Assembly (NCBI GenBank): GCA_937893835.1
Contig: CALCSS010000131.1
Coordinates: 1 to 38,893 of the forward strand
From: an uncultured Fidelibacterota bacterium
GTDB taxonomy: Bacteria; Fidelibacterota; Marinisomatia; Marinisomatales; UBA1611
Reading direction: 5' to 3'
Length of the DNA: 38,893 nucleotides
In this document: piece after piece, positions 7,501-15,199 of the stretch
Layout: every line of letters starts with the position of its first letter
Numbering within the stretch: position 1 is the stretch's first letter
Translations under genes and position numbers: made by a program
Notes under the pieces: generated by a model
What the model saw: only the letters and a program-made list of their open reading frames with translations
The model's database searches: none
Told to the model about the DNA's origin: nothing

Positions 7501-10324
7501 CTGACAATTCACCGTCTGCAAGGTCCGCAAGATCATCATCCGCGGCCTGTTTGGCATCCAACTGCGTCTGGACAGAGGAGGTCACGCCATCCATGTATCC
7601 CAATTCCGTGAGCGTCACTGTGGACGTATCCACCTTACCGCTGGCATTGGATATCAATGCGCGAGATGCGGTCAGATCCTCACTGTCGATCGTTGAACCC
7701 GCTCCGGTCAATCCCGCTGGGTCACCCCAGTCTCCTGCACCGTCCCCGTCTGAGGTCCACACCTGACCATTCGTTCCTTCTGTCGTGATGGCGTATTGTA
7801 CCTTGCTCGCTGACAATTCACCGTCTGCAAGGTCCGCAAGGTCAGCGTCATAGGCCTGCACGTCCACACCGATCTCAAGACCAAGGTTGATACGAGCGGT
7901 GGCAATATCTGATGCTCCCGTACCACCATCTGCGACCGCAATGTCTGTTATATCTGTCACCGAGCCACCCGTGATCGCGACATTGTCTGCTGCCTGAGTG
8001 GCGATGGATCCAAGACCCAGAGAGGTTCGTGCATCGGCACCACTCTCAACGGTCCAATCAGTGCCATCAGAGACAATGATGTTCCCATCTGCATGGGCAA
8101 GACCTGCGATATCAGCCAGGTCTGAAGACTTGGCCTGTTTGCTATCCAATTGTACCTGTAGGTTCGAGGTCACACCCTCGACGTAGCCCAATTCTGTCGT
8201 TGTCACCTCTGAGACGGCTATCTTACCTTCCGTGTTCGAGATGACCGCTCTAGAGGAAATGAGGTTCTCGGTATCGATCGTGGTGGCACCACCTGTGATA
8301 CCTGCCACATCGCCCCAGTCTCCGGCTCCGTCTCCGTCTGAGGTCCATACCTGTCCATTTGTACCATCGGTCGTGATGAAATATTCTGCATGCTGTACCT
8401 TGCTGGCCGAGAGTTTTCCATCTGCGAGATCTGCAAGATCAGCGTCATAGGCCTGCACGTCCACACCGATCTCAAGACCAAGATTGCTCCTGGCTGAGGC
8501 GACGTCTGAAGCGCCTGTACCACCATCTGCGATCGCAATGTCTGTTATGTCTGTCACCGAGCCACCCGTGATCGCGACATTGTCTGCCGCCTGAGTGGCG
8601 ATGGATCCTAGTCCCAGAGAGGTCCGTGCATCGGCACCGCTCTCAACGGTCCAACTGGTGCCATCAGAGACAATGATATTTCCATCTCCATGGGCCAGAC
8701 TGGACAAGGTCACTGCATTGGAGTCCATCTTCGCATCCAACTGGGCCTGTACATCTGATGCCACATTCTCCAGGTATTGGACCTTGCTTGCTGTTAATGT
8801 ACCATCAGATAGATCCGTGAGATCAGCGTCATAGCCCTGAATGTCCACACCGATCTCAAGACCAAGATTTTGTCGGGCCGTGGTGATGTCAGAGGCGCCG
8901 GTACCACCATCTGCGATGAGGATGTCGATCACGCCAGTGACCCTTCCACCAGATATGTCCACATTCTCCGATGACTGGGTCGCTATTGACCCAAGTCCCA
9001 GTGACTCTCTGGCATCAGACTCTCCCTCTATGGTCCAGCTCGTGCCGTCAGATACTATGAAATGATCATGGTTTTGCTCCAGGCCCGCCAAGGTGGTCAG
9101 ACTGGCACTGAGATCCTGCTTTGCGTCAAGCTGATCTTGGATGCTTGATGTGACGCCATCAACGTAGTTCAATTCTGTTGAATCTGCGGTGACCCCTAGA
9201 TCCTCAAGGCTGTTGACCGGTCCGGCACCAATGGCATCGATCTGCGCCTGTACGTCGGAGGTCACATTCTCAAGGTATTCTACCTTCTCTACTGACAAGG
9301 ACCCATCTGCCAGGTCAACGAGATCCGCATCATGGGCCTGTACATCCACACCGATCTCAAGGCCAAGGTTTGACCTTGCCGTGCTATTGTCAGACGCACC
9401 GGTCCCACCATCTGCGATGGCCAGGTCCGTTATGTCAGTTATGGATCCCCCCGTGATGGAGACATCATCATAGTTTTGCTCTGCCAGCGTTCCCAGACTG
9501 TCCTTGTTCACAAAGTTCGCCAGGGTGTCACTCGACACGTAGGACCCTAGAGTATCCAGGCCCGCATACTGGCTCAGATCGGGGAGATTGGTCAGGTCGT
9601 TGTAGTCACTGGTCAGTGCCACGGCGGCAAGGTCTGAGGTCAGAGTATAAGAGGAGAGACTGTCAGACATGACATAATGACCCAGACTATCAGACATGAC
9701 ATAATGACCCAGAGTATCAGACTCTAGGATATTGGAGAGATCTGGAACACCTTCCAGGTCATCATAGCTCCCAGTGAATGCCACTGAGTCCAAGCTACCG
9801 GTCTGAGGATAATTAGAGAGCGTGTCCCTTGTCGCATATACGGACAGGTCAGGCCGATCATCCAGGTCCATATAGTTACCTGCCTGTGAGTATTTTGCCG
9901 TATCGGAGACCACAGAATAGAAGACAGATGTCATCTCCTGCCTAGGAGACAGCGTCGTCTCATCTATCGTGATCTCTAGATATGAATTGGCAGGCACGCC
10001 GCCGATGGGATTGACAACACCAAGAGTGGCGCTGATCACACCATCAGAGATGCCTATGCCCTGGGTCTCCTCCCAGAACGCTGTTCCACCGCTCAATTCC
10101 TTGAACAGTCTGAATGTGACCTGGTATGTACCGTCACTGACAGCCCTGCCATTTGCCTTTGTCAAAAGGCCCTGATAGGACAAACGCCGAGGGACCGCAT
10201 CTAGCATGGAATTTGTTCTAATTCCAGCGTCTATGACACTGCCCAATGAAGGTTCAGATTGATTGTTCTTCTGCGCAAGGGACAATGACCCCAGCAAAAC
10301 AGAGATGAGTATTAACTTTCTCAT
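4562..10324 (-). CDS. Giant surface/fibre protein: 'SYQGxL' N-terminal domain, phage tail-fibre-like GTGAxxxxxARxNLGL repeats, YadA-head-like NTAVGxxAL repeats, fibre-like C-terminus
   Basis: ORF track gives 1922 aa starting at a TTG at 10330. The ATG at 10324 has AGGAG six nt upstream and gives MRKLILISVLLGSLSLAQ. Repeats include IADGGTGASDxxxARxNLGLEIGVDVQAYDADLxDLxDGxLSxSKVQ (x4) and NTAVGYxALxxNTTGxxN (many, in three blocks). Confidence 0.9.
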   Translation of the reverse strand: MRKLILISVLLGSLSLAQKNNQSEPSLGSVIDAGIRTNSMLDAVPRRLSYQGLLTKANGRAVSDGTYQVTFRLFKELSGGTAFWEETQGIGISDGVISATLGVVNPIGGVPANSYLEITIDETTLSPRQEMTSVFYSVVSDTAKYSQAGNYMDLDDRPDLSVYATRDTLSNYPQTGSLDSVAFTGSYDDLEGVPDLSNILESDTLGHYVMSDSLGHYVMSDSLSSYTLTSDLAAVALTSDYNDLTNLPDLSQYAGLDTLGSYVSSDTLANFVNKDSLGTLAEQNYDDVSITGGSITDITDLAIADGGTGASDNSTARSNLGLEIGVDVQAHDADLVDLADGSLSVEKVEYLENVTSDVQAQIDAIGAGPVNSLEDLGVTADSTELNYVDGVTSSIQDQLDAKQDLSASLTTLAGLEQNHDHFIVSDGTSWTIEGESDARESLGLGSIATQSSENVDISGGRVTGVIDILIADGGTGASDITTARQNLGLEIGVDIQGYDADLTDLSDGTLTASKVQYLENVASDVQAQLDAKMDSNAVTLSSLAHGDGNIIVSDGTSWTVESGADARTSLGLGSIATQAADNVAITGGSVTDITDIAIADGGTGASDVASARSNLGLEIGVDVQAYDADLADLADGKLSASKVQHAEYFITTDGTNGQVWTSDGDGAGDWGDVAGITGGATTIDTENLISSRAVISNTEGKIAVSEVTTTELGYVEGVTSNLQVQLDSKQAKSSDLADIAGLAHADGNIIVSDGTDWTVESGADARTSLGLGSIATQAADNVAITGGSVTDITDIAVADGGTGASDIATARINLGLEIGVDVQAYDADLADLADGELSASKVQYAITTEGTNGQVWTSDGDGAGDWGDPAGLTGAGSTIDSEDLTASRALISNASGKVDTSTVTLTELGYMDGVTSSVQTQLDAKQAADDDLADLADGELSASKVENNEYFITSAGTSGQVWTSDGDGVGDWATNSAASNINGLSDALVEDTGSMYVGNDPSSTTDDANYNLAVGVTALDAITTGDKNTAVGYDVLSDNTTGEQNSALGFRALKSTTNGSYNTAVGFEALYINTNSGNSAFGWRSLRANTSGTYNTASGFQSLVVNTEGDNNTAMGYRSLYGNTTSDYNTAMGFESLHDANRTADQDGYNSALGYQAGNTGTNDITTGNKNTLLGASTAASDEAGTNQTIVGYGASGQADNSVTLGNADVTAVYMSQDKGATVYAAALGFGSTSMTLPTADGSSDQVLKTNGSGTLSWGSSATSINGLSDALVEDTGSMYVGNDPSSTTDAADYNVALGTTALSAVTTGDNNTAIGHNALTVNEGGNRNTAVGKNALKSNTSGITNVALGSSALERNTTANSNTAVGHASSYLLNSGQNNVSLGYESSKSATSANQNVIIGSGANPSADTGTSNQTVVGYGATGQANNSVTLGNADVTAVYMAQDIGATAYGATFKGSTSIQTPLIEYTDGDDALAIADGGALTTAGDLSVGGSNNELRFYEGSNYVGFEAPTLSADQVWVLPTADGSANQILKTDGSGALSWATASGVSAITDLSDALIEDNSMYVGQDPSSTTDEADYNLAVGATALDAITTGDNNVAVGYDALTANNTGQQNVAVGYNALATNNAGSYNTATGYKALEANTSSTFNTAMGFQSMLSTATGGSYNTSVGARSLETNTTGDDNTAVGVNSLFNNSTGNNNTAVGRNSLYNATGDGNVAAGYYAGDLITSGTNNTIIGNAADPSENSGTNQTVIGYGASGQANNSVVLGNADVTAVYMAQDKGATVYAAGISLANDETITNATDGTIVIDGKADFNDNAITGYGADLQSESGTTKTLAAADNGTIIVCSSSSAITITVPASLPSGFNCMIIQNGSGQISLSASSTTLNNRNGSKTAGQYAIMTLVHLGSDVFVVSGDTSS
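9664..9717 (-). repeat. 27-bp tandem duplication (2 copies) encoding LGHYVMSDS LGHYVMSDS
   Basis: cagacatgacataatgacccagactat followed by cagacatgacataatgacccagagtat; in frame within the giant fibre-like protein. Confidence 0.9.
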
Positions 10325-10368
10325 GATCAACTCCTTTGGTGATCTAATAATATGAAAAAAACTTATGG

Positions 10369-12678
10369 TTAAAACGGGAAGTCAGGTGGAAGATCGATGG
10401 GCCCGCCATCGCTCAAGGCCGCGGAGATCCCCTGATTCAATAAAAGCAACAAGAGTCCAAGTAGCATGGGGTGGCTCTTTAGATACGCACCCATCCTACG
10501 ATTCCTATCAGATATCCTCTTGAATATAGACCTCTTCTCCTTCGGGATCAGACCCTCCAACGCAGACTCGACCGCGGTCTTGATGGGCTCCTCCAATCCG
10601 TAAATGCCTTCCTTTAGAATAATATAGTATGGGTAATGAACATAGTTGAACTGACTGCTGTTGGAGATGGTCCTATATTCTATACGCGTGAGTCTGTGGT
10701 CTAAGGTGTGGGTGGCATACAGCGTGGTCAGTCCATGGTTGTTCACCCTGAGCTGTTCCACGTCCATCACACGATTCTCATTATCGGTGATCGTATTGAT
10801 GATCCCATCGGTCGTCACGACCCGTATCGATCCAAAGGTATTGTCGGCGATATAAAGACGATTGAGATCGTCAAAGTCTATGCTCACAGGTGAGCCAAGA
10901 TATGACTCCAGTGCCATGACCCCATCCATCGCGGTAGCGAGGCTACTCTGAGTTCCCGCAACTGGGATCACTGATCCATCCATCGCAACCCTGAAGATCT
11001 GCCTCAAGGTCATGCTGCTCACGAATAATGAACCATCACTTGAGAGTGCAATGTCAGACGGATCCTCAATGGTGCCAGGGGCCAACATCACGGACCTATT
11101 TCCCTTGGGATCAAACTGATGAACAGAGCCATCACCCTCAAACAGAACGATGACATTCCCCTCAGGGTCTACCCTGATGCTCGTCGGTGCACTGGGCTCT
11201 TCATTCAAGAGCACACCGTGCTCATTCCGAGGTGTTGAATAGAGGGTGGTCGCCTTACCCTCGTATATTTTTTTGATCGAGTGATCGTCCTTGTCGGTCA
11301 CATACAGCTCCCCAAGGTAACCTGCGCAGACCCCAGACGGATAGGAGAGACCTTCCGGGCCCTGATCTTCTGAGATCGCGCTCTTCGGGTGCATCTCATG
11401 GCCCAGCCTGTTCACACTCTGTCTGTTGCCAGAGACGGCCACCATGGAGCCATCGGACTCAAATGCGATGGATGAAGGATAGCGCAGTGTGCTATCGGCA
11501 AAGGGGCTCAGTACGATCGTGTCTGCATCCCAAAAGCTCTCAGGCTCATTCTCATATATGTCACCCAATTTGAAATAGTGGAACTCGAGCTCAGAATAAT
11601 CATTTATGCCCCACGTCAAGATCTGGCCCGCGCGCTCTAGATAGGCATTCTCTGCCGCACAGTCATAGGATCGACAATTAAATTGGTAATACAAGGATGT
11701 GTCGATCACCTCGGTGTAGTAGAGGCTGTCAATGGAGGTGACCGTTTCATATCTCCTGTAGATGTAAGAGGTGTCTACGGTCTTTGTCGTATCATCCAAT
11801 TGACTCTCACTGAGGATCGTGTCGAGAGGTGCACTGGTAAAACTAGATCGATCCTCCCTTGAAGACAGTGTGTCATTGTAGACCAGAAGAACCGTATCTG
11901 GCTCGACCCTTATTCGTTCATATACCTTGTTTATCTCTATCTCAGAGGGGATCTTCCTACTGGGATCGAGGACATTCTCTGTGCCACGGGTTTTTAGAAA
12001 GTCATAGATGAAGGAATTGATTATGTCCACCTCCATCGGGTTGAGCCTGTGCTTGTTGAGGGCCTGAATGGTAAGATGACCAGCATTGATCACTGTCTCC
12101 GTCAGGGGCTGTCTATCTTCCACTACCTCTTCCAAGACCACAAAATTTGATTCATCATCTGAGAGTGGAATATCTGAGAATTCTTCGCTAGCGTCAGTAG
12201 AGATAGGGGCCTCTACCATGATGATCAGTGTGTCACTGTCACTGGATCCTGTATGATTCTGGACTCTTAGAATGACCCCGAATTGGGAACCACCCTCTGT
12301 ACTGGGAAGGTCCAGCTCAATATATTTGTTTCTGGTGATGATCTTCTTTATGCTTACGCGACCACTGGGGTCGAGTCCCTCTATCTCAGCCTCTGAATAG
12401 GGGATGATGTCGTCAAACTCTTCAAACCGATAATCATCCTGGAACAGGAGATTGGGCGCAAATGACCATTCATAGATCAGTGATCCATTGCTGGGTTGCG
12501 AACGCGACCCATCAAGGATGACCGTCGAAAGCGCTGGCCCTTTAATATCAGCACCTAGGTCACATACCACCTTACGCGATCGTAGGTTACTACCTGCCTC
12601 ATCATAGAGCAGTTCCTGCCCATTGATCATACTGGACAGAAAGAGCAATATAGAGATACTAGTGTATGTTCTTTTCAT
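10369..12678 (-). CDS. Secreted PKD-like + NHL/beta-propeller-repeat protein with C-terminal hydrophobic segment
   Basis: 769 aa; signal peptide MKRTYTSISILLFLSSMINGQ; PALSTVILDGSRSQPSNGSLIYEWSF (PKD-like); NHL-like repeats LSYPSGVCAGYLGELYVTDKDDHSIKKI, GSPVSIDFDDLNRLYIADNTFGSIRVV; C-terminal HPMLLGLLLLLLNQGISAALSDGGPIDLPPDFPF. Confidence 0.82.
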   Translation of the reverse strand: MKRTYTSISILLFLSSMINGQELLYDEAGSNLRSRKVVCDLGADIKGPALSTVILDGSRSQPSNGSLIYEWSFAPNLLFQDDYRFEEFDDIIPYSEAEIEGLDPSGRVSIKKIITRNKYIELDLPSTEGGSQFGVILRVQNHTGSSDSDTLIIMVEAPISTDASEEFSDIPLSDDESNFVVLEEVVEDRQPLTETVINAGHLTIQALNKHRLNPMEVDIINSFIYDFLKTRGTENVLDPSRKIPSEIEINKVYERIRVEPDTVLLVYNDTLSSREDRSSFTSAPLDTILSESQLDDTTKTVDTSYIYRRYETVTSIDSLYYTEVIDTSLYYQFNCRSYDCAAENAYLERAGQILTWGINDYSELEFHYFKLGDIYENEPESFWDADTIVLSPFADSTLRYPSSIAFESDGSMVAVSGNRQSVNRLGHEMHPKSAISEDQGPEGLSYPSGVCAGYLGELYVTDKDDHSIKKIYEGKATTLYSTPRNEHGVLLNEEPSAPTSIRVDPEGNVIVLFEGDGSVHQFDPKGNRSVMLAPGTIEDPSDIALSSDGSLFVSSMTLRQIFRVAMDGSVIPVAGTQSSLATAMDGVMALESYLGSPVSIDFDDLNRLYIADNTFGSIRVVTTDGIINTITDNENRVMDVEQLRVNNHGLTTLYATHTLDHRLTRIEYRTISNSSQFNYVHYPYYIILKEGIYGLEEPIKTAVESALEGLIPKEKRSIFKRISDRNRRMGAYLKSHPMLLGLLLLLLNQGISAALSDGGPIDLPPDFPF

Positions 12679-12710
12679 TTTTCATCACCATATTAATTTT
12701 AAATTCCATT

Positions 12711-12740
12711 AAAAAAAAGATCCCAGAAAATCTGGGATCT
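12711..12740 (-). terminator. Rho-independent terminator of the minus-strand cadherin/barrel gene
   Basis: Plus strand aaaaaaaa gatcccaga aaa tctgggatct. On the minus strand this reads AGATCCCAGA-TTT-TCTGGGATCT-TTTTTTT, a perfect 10-bp stem followed by a T-run. Confidence 0.88.
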
Positions 12741-12841
12741 ATTAAATATCTTTCAACCCATGAAACGGTCAGCATTTCAGTGAACCCAATTATTAATGAC
12801 AGAAATAAGGTATCCACAAAATACTTCTAAAAAGCTTTTCT

Positions 12842-15187
12842 CTAGAAATTTGCCCTGTAATTAAGACCAAACCAGAATTTTGAGTCCGGCATCCAGTTCC
12901 CCTTGAGATCACTATTCTTTGATAGGTTTGATAGGGACAGACCAATGTCATCGGTGATATTCAGATTTAATTTGGTGATCATGTTGAGTCCAGAGATGAA
13001 TTGCAGTGAGAGCTCATAGAACGGCACCTTTGATACCTGAATAAAGTCCATGAACGATAGCCTCTCAATGAACTTTGGTTTTTCACCGATCTTGCCTGTC
13101 ACATCAAATCGGATATAGAAGGAACTCAGTCTCGTGAATGAGTCTCCCTCACCGTTCAGATCCTCTTGACTCCATGACACGGTATCACCAGGAGTAAGAA
13201 CCTGGTTGTAGAAAGTCCTTTCGTAGAGCTCTTGGTTATTGTCTATGGCCACTTGCCTGGTATCCTTCAAACGGTGTGCGATCTTTAGATAGTGAAACCC
13301 GGGAGCTGCTGTTATCCGACCAACAGATGGAAGTTTAACTGGCACCTCAACCGTCGTTGCGGCGAGGGCATAGCTATCCAATATATTGATGTTCTCTGTC
13401 TCATCCTTGACCGTGTTCCAATAGGCGGTGTCCGTTGTCGACACATTGGAGATATCAGAGGGTGAAAACAGTTTATCTCCAGAGCTTGGAGGATAAAAGG
13501 TAAATCCTATCAGTCCATGGAGACTGGTCCGTGTCCCAAAGAGATTGTCAATGTTGCCCCTGGCATACAGACCCAGGTAGTCGGAGCTTGCCACGTCAAC
13601 ACCATCATAGTTTCCGCTTCCTAAATCAAATGCAACTGGAAGACGCACTCCAAACTCTGATCGCTGAGTTGCAATACCCAATTCACTCGACCCGGCCAAT
13701 AGACCAGGCAGACCTATCAATGAATTTCCCACCCGCATGTTTGCCGCATACTGGATGAGATTGGAACGAATTGAAAAAGAGAAGAGGGACGACATCTTGA
13801 AATTGTTTGCGTGCCAGACGGAGAATATCGATCCGTATCCAGCCATAAGCCTCTCGCTCTCGCTCTTGTGAAATACGGTCTCAGACTCACTGGTGAGGTA
13901 CTCGTCCTTTGCGATCAATACCTTTTGAATGTCTTGGCTAAAGACCCAGTCAACTTTCTCACGATCAATGATGGAAAAATCCAATCCATTCCCATACCAT
14001 ATCTCATGTATCTCATCTGAGTTGCCCTTTTCCTGTACAATGATGATCTGATCGGTGGGGGACATCTCACGTATTGAGGTATCCTCACCATCCTCTATGG
14101 CATCACCATCGCCTGCGTTGATGTATTTCAGTGCCATATAGTTTTGTATGGCATCTTCCATGATTATGTGGTAGGGTTGATGGTCAACCGCCCACGCTAC
14201 GTACTTTCTCTTGTCCAGCGCAATGACCTCTGTCTCTTCAGCGTCCTTCACTTTTACATTGACGCTCCCGGAGACATGTAGCTTGTCATCCTTGCTGTCA
14301 ATGGCCTTGTAGGATATCTGGTAGACATTGTCCTTGTTCCTGTCCACGGGACCTTCGTAGTCGGGATCTCTCAAAAATGCAAGGTCTCCCGCACGTGTGA
14401 TCTTGAAATGTTCTTTGTCATCGCTCTTCGTTAGTTTGAATTTCACACTGGACTGGTTCTCATCGGGATCCTCAACCTTCAGCCTCCCTACGATCTTTCC
14501 AAGATTCTCAGAGTGACTGAAACTGGTCTCCTTTGCACTGACCAACACGGGAGCCTCATTCTGATCTTTGACCGTGACAGTGACATTTTCCACGATCTTC
14601 TCATCGCCAGAGTCCGAGACCTGCACAGCGATCGTGAAGGATCTCTCCTCCTCAAAGTCAAAGGGACGCTTGGTCAGCAGATTAGATCCATCAAGGCTGA
14701 AATCATCTCTATTGTCCTTTGCGAGACCAAACTTGAACTTGTCATCCGGGTCGGGATCTTCGACCTTCAATCTTCCTATCACTGTTCCCGCAGCGGCATT
14801 CTCCTTTACCTGGCTTTCACTCAGGGAGAGACCGGTGGGAGCGTCATTGACGGGGTTGATGTTTACCCGTACCTGAGCGGTTCCGGTCTCGAGGCCGTTG
14901 TCGACCTTATAGTCAAACTTATCAACACCAGAGACATCTGGCTCCGGTGTGTATAGGATCTTCTCACCTTGAACCTGGACCTTGCCCTTCTCTGGCTCAG
15001 TAACGATCTCTATGGCGACATTGCTCTTATCCTTGAGATCATCATTCTTAAGGACATTGATCTTGACAGACCCGTCCTCCTGAACCTGAGCATTGTCAGC
15101 CTTTATCTTGAGGCCTGCCTGTGAAAAGGCCACGCTCAAAATGATCATGGATGAAAAAAGAACTTTTAATTTGGTTAATATGTTCAT
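12842..15187 (-). CDS. Cadherin/Ig-like repeat protein with probable outer-membrane beta-barrel C-terminal region
   Basis: 781 aa; signal peptide; KINVLKNDDL...GVDKFDYKVDNG...VNINPVNDAP, two cadherin-like units (VKENAAAGTVIGRLKVEDPDPDDKF, SHSENLGKIVGRLKVEDPDENQSS); C-terminus MPDSKFWFGLNYRANF ends in Phe like a BAM signal. Confidence 0.8.
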   Translation of the reverse strand: MNILTKLKVLFSSMIILSVAFSQAGLKIKADNAQVQEDGSVKINVLKNDDLKDKSNVAIEIVTEPEKGKVQVQGEKILYTPEPDVSGVDKFDYKVDNGLETGTAQVRVNINPVNDAPTGLSLSESQVKENAAAGTVIGRLKVEDPDPDDKFKFGLAKDNRDDFSLDGSNLLTKRPFDFEEERSFTIAVQVSDSGDEKIVENVTVTVKDQNEAPVLVSAKETSFSHSENLGKIVGRLKVEDPDENQSSVKFKLTKSDDKEHFKITRAGDLAFLRDPDYEGPVDRNKDNVYQISYKAIDSKDDKLHVSGSVNVKVKDAEETEVIALDKRKYVAWAVDHQPYHIIMEDAIQNYMALKYINAGDGDAIEDGEDTSIREMSPTDQIIIVQEKGNSDEIHEIWYGNGLDFSIIDREKVDWVFSQDIQKVLIAKDEYLTSESETVFHKSESERLMAGYGSIFSVWHANNFKMSSLFSFSIRSNLIQYAANMRVGNSLIGLPGLLAGSSELGIATQRSEFGVRLPVAFDLGSGNYDGVDVASSDYLGLYARGNIDNLFGTRTSLHGLIGFTFYPPSSGDKLFSPSDISNVSTTDTAYWNTVKDETENINILDSYALAATTVEVPVKLPSVGRITAAPGFHYLKIAHRLKDTRQVAIDNNQELYERTFYNQVLTPGDTVSWSQEDLNGEGDSFTRLSSFYIRFDVTGKIGEKPKFIERLSFMDFIQVSKVPFYELSLQFISGLNMITKLNLNITDDIGLSLSNLSKNSDLKGNWMPDSKFWFGLNYRANF

Positions 15188-15199
15188 GATTGACCTGTT

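Noticed and set aside
6237-9473. Many plus-strand ORFs (e.g. 7341-7766, 7998-8186, 8595-8834, 9189-9473) sharing MAMDPxPREVRASAPLSTVQ-like sequence
   Set aside because: They resemble each other only because they are antisense to repeated modules of the giant fibre gene.
4562-10324. Prophage or tailocin
   Set aside because: Fibre-like repeats only; no tail tube, sheath, baseplate, capsid, integrase or lysis genes in the window.
4562-10324. CRISPR array suggested by dense short repeats
   Set aside because: Repeats are coding, in frame, imperfect and vary in spacing; no repeat-spacer regularity and no cas genes.
14513-14956. 147-aa plus-strand ORF and its 102-aa overlap
   Set aside because: Antisense to cadherin-like repeats; sense frame has signal peptide, domains and terminator.
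12842-15187. Classification of the 781-aa cadherin protein as a PorP/SprF T9SS protein
   Set aside because: C-terminal barrel-like end is suggestive, but no PorP/SprF motif could be recognised by eye; left as a generic outer-membrane call.
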